Of a DNA stretch of 64,000 bases, positions 59,383 through 64,000 are shown piece by piece. Source of the stretch: Palsa-1392 sp036490335 (GTDB taxonomy: Bacteria; Verrucomicrobiota; Verrucomicrobiia; Chthoniobacterales; UBA10450); contig DASXEB010000004.1 in NCBI GenBank assembly GCA_036490335.1, positions 62,001 through 126,000 of the forward strand, in the 5' to 3' direction. Below the pieces are notes generated by a model. It was not told the DNA's origin and ran no database searches. It worked only from the letters and a program-made list of their open reading frames with translations. Every line of letters begins with the position of its first letter. Position 1 is the stretch's first letter. The translations under genes and the position numbers were made by a program.

Positions 59383-59886
59383 ATGAAAAAGATTCTTGTC
59401 CCGGTCGATTTTTCCTCCGCGACGGAAAGCGTCCTTGCGGTTGCGCGCGAAGTCGCCACGGCTTTTGACGCGGAGTTGCATCTCCTCCACGTGCGCGAGA
59501 TCGCGACCGTGCCGGTTTTTCCAGCGGCGACCGCTGGTTATCCCGGAATCGGAATGCCGGAGATGAGCGTGAATGCCGGGTCGCCGGCGGCGGCGGCGGA
59601 AGTCGCAGGCATTGCTGTGCCTAACGAACGCGAGAAGACGCAGCTCGAGTCGCTGCGTCGCGACTTGAGCGAGCGCGGCCTGCGCGTCCTCGCAGAGGAA
59701 CGCGAAGGAACTGTCGTCGCCGAAATCCTGCGCGCCGCGGCGGAAATTCCGGCTGATTTGATCGTGATGGGCTCGCACGGCCACGGCTCGGTCTACAACC
59801 TGCTTGTTGGGAGCGTGACTGAAGGCGTTCTCAAGGCAGGCCGATATCGCACGTTGCTCGTCCCGGCTCCGGCCGCGGCGAAATAA
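59383..59886 (+). CDS. Universal stress protein UspA family
   Basis: 167 residues. N-terminal ILVPVDFSSATESVLAVA, ATP-binding end IVMGSHGHGSVYNLLVGSVTEGVLK (G-x2-G-x9-G-S/T pattern) and RTLLVPAP. Contains an insert (about 45-85, rich in Ala/Gly/Pro) between the first strand pair, with VPNERE from an iterated-word copy inside. Single-domain, cytoplasmic, stress linked. The trigger is unknown. Confidence 0.88.
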   Translation: MKKILVPVDFSSATESVLAVAREVATAFDAELHLLHVREIATVPVFPAATAGYPGIGMPEMSVNAGSPAAAAEVAGIAVPNEREKTQLESLRRDLSERGLRVLAEEREGTVVAEILRAAAEIPADLIVMGSHGHGSVYNLLVGSVTEGVLKAGRYRTLLVPAPAAAK

Positions 59887-59935
59887 TCGGGCTGCGCCTT
59901 GCGCCGGCGCGATTTTGTCTCAAACGTTTTCTTTC

Positions 59936-60820
59936 ATGCGCGGACGCGGAATTATTTTTTTCTTTCTCGCCGCGACGATTTGCCTAACGAATGCGGCGAC
60001 CTTGCCGTTGAGCACGGTCTTTCGCGGCCGCGATGCCTTCGAGCGGTTGGTTGCGGAAGCGAAGGCGAACGATTGGCGAAGCCTTCCGATCGGCGAGCGA
60101 ACGGCGACAGTCGGACGCGCGCTCGCCGGCACGCGTTACAAATCTTTCACGCTCGAAATCGACGATCACGTCGAGGCGCCGTCGGCGAATTTTAACGGAC
60201 TCGATTGCTGGACGTTTTTCGAAATCTCGCTCGCCTTCGCGCGCATGCTCGATGAGCCGCAGCCGCTCTGGACGCCGGGAACGCTGCTCCATTACATCGA
60301 GCTCGATCGCTATCGCAACGGTGTCTGCACCGGCGAATATCTGTCGCGTCTGCATTATCTTGAGGACTGGCTTTACGACAATAATCGGCGCGGATTGGTC
60401 GATGATTTGACGAGGAAACTCGGCGGCGTCGCGGTCCGTCATGCCGCGCAGGAGATGACTTTTGGCTGGCGCGAGTATCGATATCTGCGCGCGGATCCGG
60501 CGCTGTTGCGGCCGCTGGGCGAAATGGAGGAACGCGTGAGCGAACGGCCGCTTTACGAGATTCCGAAAAATCGCGTCGCGCGGATCGAGCCGGAACTGCG
60601 CAGCGGCGACATCATCGGGATTATCTCGCGCGATCGGCCGGGGCTTTATTCGACCTCGCATGTGGGAATGGCGTATCGAACGCCCGACGGTGTTTTGCAT
60701 TTCATGCACGCGTCGTCGCCGCATAATTATGGCCGCGTCGTGGTGGATCAGCGGCTGTCCAGTTATCTCGCGCGTTATCGTTCGGACACGGGCATTCTGG
60801 TGGCGCGACCGATTCGTTAG
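59936..60820 (+). CDS. DUF1460 family secreted amidase-like protein
   Basis: 294 residues from the ATG giving MRGRGIIFFFLAATICLTNAA, a signal peptide. Family core: SANFNGLDCWTFFEISLAFARML with the likely catalytic Cys near 89, CTGEYLSRLHYLEDWLYDN, and STSHVGMAYRTPDGVLHFMHAS with the catalytic His. This NlpC/P60-like fold acts on peptidoglycan peptides (N-acetylmuramoyl-L-Ala amidase-like). The stop is TAG inside a TCGTTAGGC copy. Confidence 0.83.
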   Translation: MRGRGIIFFFLAATICLTNAATLPLSTVFRGRDAFERLVAEAKANDWRSLPIGERTATVGRALAGTRYKSFTLEIDDHVEAPSANFNGLDCWTFFEISLAFARMLDEPQPLWTPGTLLHYIELDRYRNGVCTGEYLSRLHYLEDWLYDNNRRGLVDDLTRKLGGVAVRHAAQEMTFGWREYRYLRADPALLRPLGEMEERVSERPLYEIPKNRVARIEPELRSGDIIGIISRDRPGLYSTSHVGMAYRTPDGVLHFMHASSPHNYGRVVVDQRLSSYLARYRSDTGILVARPIR

Positions 60821-60853
60821 GCGAGTTCGTTAGGTAAAAAACGGCGCTAATGG

Positions 60854-61150
60854 TCAGTCGTAGTTGTCGCGCAGTTGCCGGATGACTTCGGCAAGACGCT
60901 CGACTGCTTTCTCCGCGTCCACGCCACTTGCTTCGAGGCGCGCGGTTGCACCGCGATCCAAATTTGCCCGCATCACTTCGATGAGGCTGAGCGCGGAAAA
61001 GCGTCCGGCTTTCGTCACGAGCCAAATCTCGGATCGAAACGCGTTCGCGCGCCTAACGAATTCCGCTGCTGGTCGCGCATGCAGCCCGAGTTCGTTCTCG
61101 ATCGTGATCTCACGCGAAGCCTGGTGCGCTTTCACTGGCTCGTGCCCCAT
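60854..61150 (-). CDS. HPr phosphocarrier family protein
   Basis: 98 residues: EITIENELGLHARPAAEFVRRA with the phosphorylated His in LHARPAA near 24, and FSALSLIEVMRANLDRGATA at the Ser46 position. Length and fold match PTS HPr, with a ten-residue N-terminal addition. No PTS EIIA/EI is nearby; regulatory-only HPr is possible. Its start overlaps the ABC permease gene stop by 19 bp. Confidence 0.9.
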   Translation of the reverse strand: MGHEPVKAHQASREITIENELGLHARPAAEFVRRANAFRSEIWLVTKAGRFSALSLIEVMRANLDRGATARLEASGVDAEKAVERLAEVIRQLRDNYD

Positions 61151-61896
61151 CGGCGATGCAGGAAGCGCTCCATCGGCGCGAAGAAAGTTTTGTCCGCGAG
61201 CAGGCCGATGGCGACGATGACGAACATGATCGCGATCACCTGGTCCATCGCATTCAATTCGCGGCCGTAATGCAAAAGCTGGCCGAGGCCGAACCCGGTC
61301 AGGATGGTGACGAAAATTTCCGCGGCCATGAGCGAACGCCAGGCGAAGGCCCAGCCTTGTTTCATTCCGCTGACGATGAACGGAAGCGCGGCCGGCAAAA
61401 TCACCCGCAGCCAGATGTGCATGTTCTTTGAGCCCATCGTGAGGGCGGCGCGCCGATAAATCGGCGGGACATGCCGCACGCCGGTGTCGGTCGCGATCAC
61501 GACCGACCAGAGCGTTCCCATCACGACGACGAAAAGCATCGCGGCTTCACTTTGCCCAAACCAAAGCAGCGCGAGCGGCACCCAGCAGACGCTCGGCAAC
61601 GTTTGCAGCCCGAGCGCGAGCGTGCCGATCGTGTCGTGGAGCAAATTCCAGCGCGCGGTGAGCAATCCGAGCGGCACGCCGAAGATGAGACCGATGGCGT
61701 AGCCTAACAACAGGCGCTTGAGCGTGATCGCGATCGCGCCCCAAAGCGTGCCGTCCGCCGCGGCTGACTGCAGATATTCCGCGACTTTGGTCGGCGCGGG
61801 CAAAAGGACCGGCGACCAAATCCGCGCACGCACGAGCAAATCCCAGAGCAGCAGTAATCCGCCAAAGAAAACGAGCGAGAGAAGGAAACGTTTCAT
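61132..61896 (-). CDS. SsuC/TauC-type ABC transporter permease
   Basis: 254 residues, about six helices. The permease motif GLQTLPSVCWVPLALLWFG and the EAA loop TDTGVRHVPPIYRRAALTMGSKNMHIWLRVILPAALPFIVSGMKQGWAFAWR fit the sulfonate, taurine, nitrate importer group. It overlaps the ATPase gene by 4 bp and belongs to the following ABC operon. Confidence 0.92.
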   Translation of the reverse strand: MKRFLLSLVFFGGLLLLWDLLVRARIWSPVLLPAPTKVAEYLQSAAADGTLWGAIAITLKRLLLGYAIGLIFGVPLGLLTARWNLLHDTIGTLALGLQTLPSVCWVPLALLWFGQSEAAMLFVVVMGTLWSVVIATDTGVRHVPPIYRRAALTMGSKNMHIWLRVILPAALPFIVSGMKQGWAFAWRSLMAAEIFVTILTGFGLGQLLHYGRELNAMDQVIAIMFVIVAIGLLADKTFFAPMERFLHRRWGTSQ

Positions 61897-62741
61897 TCCG
61901 CCACCTCGCCGTCTGTTTTGTAGCCTTTAAGTGAATGCATAATCTTGCTCGCGTATTCGGCCAGATCGGGACTGTTGATGTCGCGCGCCCTCGGCAGCTT
62001 GATCAAAAATTCCTCGCGCACCCGGCCGGGATGGGGCGAGAAAAGGAGCACGCGATCGCCGAGACAGGCCGCCTCGCGCACGTTGTGGGTGACGAAGATG
62101 ATCGTCTTGCGCCGGCTTTCCCAGATTTGTTGCAGGTCGCCGTACAACTGTTCGCGCGTGAGCGCATCGAGCGCCGCGAACGGCTCATCCATCAGGAGCA
62201 TGCGCGGGTTGGGCGCGAGCGCGCGCGCGAGGGCGACGCGCTGCTTCATGCCGCCGGATAACTCGTAAATGTTCGCGCGCTCGAAGCGACTGAGGCCGAC
62301 CAGACCGAGATAATAACGGGCAACCTCTCTGCGATCTTTATTCGTTAGGTTCGGTTTCATCTTGAGCCCGAAAAGCACGTTGCCGAGAACGTCGAGCCAG
62401 GGAAAAAGCGCCGATTCCTGGAACATGACCAGCCGTTCGCGCCCGGGTTCCAGCACACGCAGGCCATCGGCGGTGACCGTCCCGCTGTCCGGTTTCTCGA
62501 GACCGGCAATGATGTTGAGGAGAGTCGATTTGCCGCAGCCGCTCGCGCCAACAAGGCAGACAAACTCGCCTTCGCCGACCTGGAGGCTGACTTGATCGAG
62601 CGCCTGAACGGTTCCCGTCCGCGTCTGAAAAGACTTTGAGACATTCTCGACATGGAGCTTGCTCGGCGGAAGAAATTGCAGTTCCTCGCGAACCGTCGTG
62701 TTCGTGCTGGCCGGTATTTCGAATGTTTGTGTAATGTACAT
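61893..62741 (-). CDS. SsuB/TauB-type ABC transporter ATPase
   Basis: 282 residues with a 30-residue N-terminal extension. Walker A CLVGASGCGKST, Q-loop VMFQESALFPWLDVLGN, signature ELSGGMKQRVALARAL, Walker B MLLMDEPFAALDALTREQ and THNVREAACLGDRV. The FPWLDV and NVREA features fit the nitrate/sulfonate/taurine group. Energises the adjacent permease. Confidence 0.93.
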   Translation of the reverse strand: MYITQTFEIPASTNTTVREELQFLPPSKLHVENVSKSFQTRTGTVQALDQVSLQVGEGEFVCLVGASGCGKSTLLNIIAGLEKPDSGTVTADGLRVLEPGRERLVMFQESALFPWLDVLGNVLFGLKMKPNLTNKDRREVARYYLGLVGLSRFERANIYELSGGMKQRVALARALAPNPRMLLMDEPFAALDALTREQLYGDLQQIWESRRKTIIFVTHNVREAACLGDRVLLFSPHPGRVREEFLIKLPRARDINSPDLAEYASKIMHSLKGYKTDGEVAE

Positions 62742-62777
62742 GGAATAACTCGAGTTCTTTACTCGTTAGGCAATGCC

Positions 62778-63743
62778 TCAGAAGCTGACGACCAGCTTCG
62801 AAGTGTCCGTCGATCCTTTGGAAAAGCCGGCGTCCTTTGCGTCCTGCACGGCTTTGCTGATCAGCGCCGGCGAGACTTCGGTCGTGAATTTTATTCGCTT
62901 CCACGCCTGCGCGACCGCCTCGGGCGAAATCACGCCCTTCGTTTCCGCCCTCAACTCCTGCGCCAGCTCTTTTTGCGCGTCCGCCGGATGCGCCTGAATC
63001 CACTGGGTGAGTTCCACGTTTGCGGCCGCGATCTTCTTCGCGAGATCAGTATGCTCGCGCAAAAACTTCGCGCTCGAGACGAGCCACGTCGTCAAGACCT
63101 GTGTGTCTTCGAGAAAGATGCGACCGTGGCCCTTTTGCTCCAGCCGCGTCACCCAGGGCTCGACCGTCCAGACTGCATCGATCTGCTTTTGTTGAAACAG
63201 TCCGAGTTGGTCCGGATTCGTGACCGGCAGCACGTGCACGTCGCCGCCCGTTTGCGTGACTTTGAATCCTTGCGCTTTCAGCCATGCCCGGCAGGAAATG
63301 TCCTGCGTGTTGCCGAGCTGCGGCGTCGCGATCGTCTTTCCTCGAAAATCTGCCGGACTTTTGATCACTTCGTCCGGCCTAACGACTAAAGCAGCTCCTC
63401 CGTTCGCCGCTCCTGATATGACCCGGATTTCCTCGCCGTCAGACTTGGAATATGCGTTCAAGGCCGGGCCCTGGCCGACGTAGGTGACATCGAGCGAGCC
63501 GGCGAAAATTGCCTCCATCGCGGAAGGCCCGGCGTTGTAAGTGAACCATTGAATCTCGACGTTCGGTCCGAGACGCTGCTCGAACCATCCCTTGCCCTGT
63601 CGCGACAATCCGTGGGCGATCACGCCCTGGGCATGGGTCACGTTCGGGAAATGTCCGAAGCGAATAACAGTTTTCTCCGCCGCTTGACTTATACTCGTTA
63701 GGCAAGCGGTCAGTAAGATCGCGATGGTTCGATTCAGTTTCAT
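62778..63743 (-). CDS. SsuA/TauA-type sulfonate (or related) binding protein
   Basis: 321 residues: signal peptide MKLNRTIAILLTACLTSISQA, then VIRFGHFPNVTHAQGVIAHGLSRQGKGWFEQRLG, FTYNAGPSAMEAIFAGSLDVTYVGQGPAL and ADFRGKTIATPQLGNTQDISCRAWL. The IATPQLGNTQD segment is typical of SsuA/TauA and nitrate-type binding proteins. Sulfonate, taurine or another small anion; the class fits the Rrf2 regulator upstream. Overlaps the Rrf2 gene by ATGA. Confidence 0.9.
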   Translation of the reverse strand: MKLNRTIAILLTACLTSISQAAEKTVIRFGHFPNVTHAQGVIAHGLSRQGKGWFEQRLGPNVEIQWFTYNAGPSAMEAIFAGSLDVTYVGQGPALNAYSKSDGEEIRVISGAANGGAALVVRPDEVIKSPADFRGKTIATPQLGNTQDISCRAWLKAQGFKVTQTGGDVHVLPVTNPDQLGLFQQKQIDAVWTVEPWVTRLEQKGHGRIFLEDTQVLTTWLVSSAKFLREHTDLAKKIAAANVELTQWIQAHPADAQKELAQELRAETKGVISPEAVAQAWKRIKFTTEVSPALISKAVQDAKDAGFSKGSTDTSKLVVSF

Positions 63744-64000
63744 GATTTTTGCCTTTCATGCGAAGTCGGAAGCGAAAGAATTTCTTCGAGCCCGAACGAG
63801 CGCCGGGCGAAGACCGGCGCGATCTTGTCCCGCCGCATCTTTCGCAAGGTGATCTCGACGATTTGTTCAAGCGTCGCGCGATCGAGAATGCGCGCGATCG
63901 CATTGCGCACGTCGAGCATGACCATGCGCAGCCCGCAATGCGCTTCATCCGGGCAGGTGCAGCGGCTGTAGGCGGTCCGGCTGACACAGGGGATTGGCGC
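63740..64000 (-). CDS. Rrf2 family transcriptional regulator, C-terminal part
   Basis: The 5' end lies beyond the window; 86 residues are visible. CVSRTAYSRCTCPDEAHCGLRMVML carries four cysteines, the iron-sulfur or cysteine-sensing patch, followed by DVRNAIARILDRATLEQIVEI, the usual Rrf2 tail. Its operon with a sulfonate-type transporter suggests a sulfur-status regulator, as with CymR, but the HTH is not visible. Confidence 0.82.
   Translation of the reverse strand, partial: APIPCVSRTAYSRCTCPDEAHCGLRMVMLDVRNAIARILDRATLEQIVEITLRKMRRDKIAPVFARRSFGLEEILSLPTSHERQKS

Larger units (their letters stand above)
363..63701. repeat. Highly iterated 9-bp word GCCTAACGA / TCGTTAGGC
   Basis: The 8-bp core CCTAACGA or its complement TCGTTAGG occurs about 125 times by eye (roughly 56 in one orientation and 69 in the other; the count may be off by a few). 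A uniform-composition 64-kb window would hold about two. Most copies extend to GCCTAACGA. They lie both in coding sequence and in intergenic gaps, with near misses such as GCCTAACAA or TGTTAGGC. In frame they give P-N-E/D, S-L-G, x-L-T or V-R peptides using rare TTA, CTA and AGG codons. The remaining frames give the stops TAA or TAG. Closest analogues are DNA uptake sequences of Neisseria and Pasteurellaceae and the cyanobacterial HIP1 word; the function here is unknown. Confidence 0.93.

Noticed and set aside
363..63701. Iterated word as integron attC sites (GCCTAAC fits RYYYAAC, GTTAGGC fits GTTRRRY)
   Set aside because: Copies are mostly single and lie inside conserved genes. The inverted pairs enclose only 9-10 bases, far shorter than attC. 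No integrase or cassette array is present.
1..64000. CRISPR array, prophage or transposon
   Set aside because: No regularly spaced long repeats, no cas genes, no transposase, integrase or phage structural genes were seen; short word copies are irregularly spaced.

Overview
The window is GC-rich, gene-dense bacterial chromosome with about 70 protein genes, two tRNA genes and almost no non-coding space. It looks like a diderm of the phylum Verrucomicrobiota. Three things point there: a TGTTC-N4-GAACA palindrome over the promoter of an imuA-like gene (the LexA box I recall being described for Verrucomicrobia), a 26-residue Lys/Ala protein, and a Pro-rich KETVRI-repeat membrane protein. Outer-membrane functions (Pqi system, TolQR/ExbBD-like pair, remains of a FadL porin) fit a diderm. 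The phylum is an inference; no rRNA is present. Layout: 1-6.5 kb is minus-strand housekeeping (cysS, ispF, inositol phosphatase, split coaB/coaC, gmk, yicC, mutY). 6.6-7.8 kb is an imuA/imuB-like pair. 7.9-11.6 kb holds a TPR/ExbD/ExbB envelope module. 11.7-19.6 kb holds glgE, a regulator, a sugar-type ABC ATPase, a YgfZ protein, a dehydrogenase, a PPIase and an M28 peptidase. 19.6-24 kb has parB and pqiA-pqiA-pqiB-pqiC. 24-28.8 kb is mixed metabolism plus tRNA-Tyr. 28.9-30.8 kb is an ECF sigma/anti-sigma/metal-sensor module with a divergent Spy-like target. 31-39.7 kb has MFS, ftsK, rodZ-like, rimO, trxA, tRNA-Arg and rplS-rnhB-yraN. 39.8-43.5 kb is a metK-ahcY operon divergent from an ArsR/methyltransferase regulator. 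43.5-47.3 kb has small membrane proteins, ligA and a decayed FadL gene. 47.4-55.2 kb has a second sigma/anti-sigma pair linked to a protease-like protein that has lost its catalytic triad, two peptidases and a giant ABCG-type transporter. 55.3-64 kb has ftsH, rarA, uspA, an amidase-like gene, HPr and a sulfonate/taurine-type ABC transporter with an Rrf2 regulator cut by the window edge. The most unusual signal is a 9-bp word, GCCTAACGA (reverse TCGTTAGGC). Its 8-bp core occurs about 125 times by hand count (chance expectation about 2), in both orientations, inside genes and between them. It encodes recurring P-N-E/D, S-L-G, L-T and V-R peptides, often supplies the stop codon, and forms inverted pairs at gene ends. 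It is absent from the lower-GC metK-ahcY segment. It behaves like a DNA-uptake-type or other highly iterated chromosomal word.
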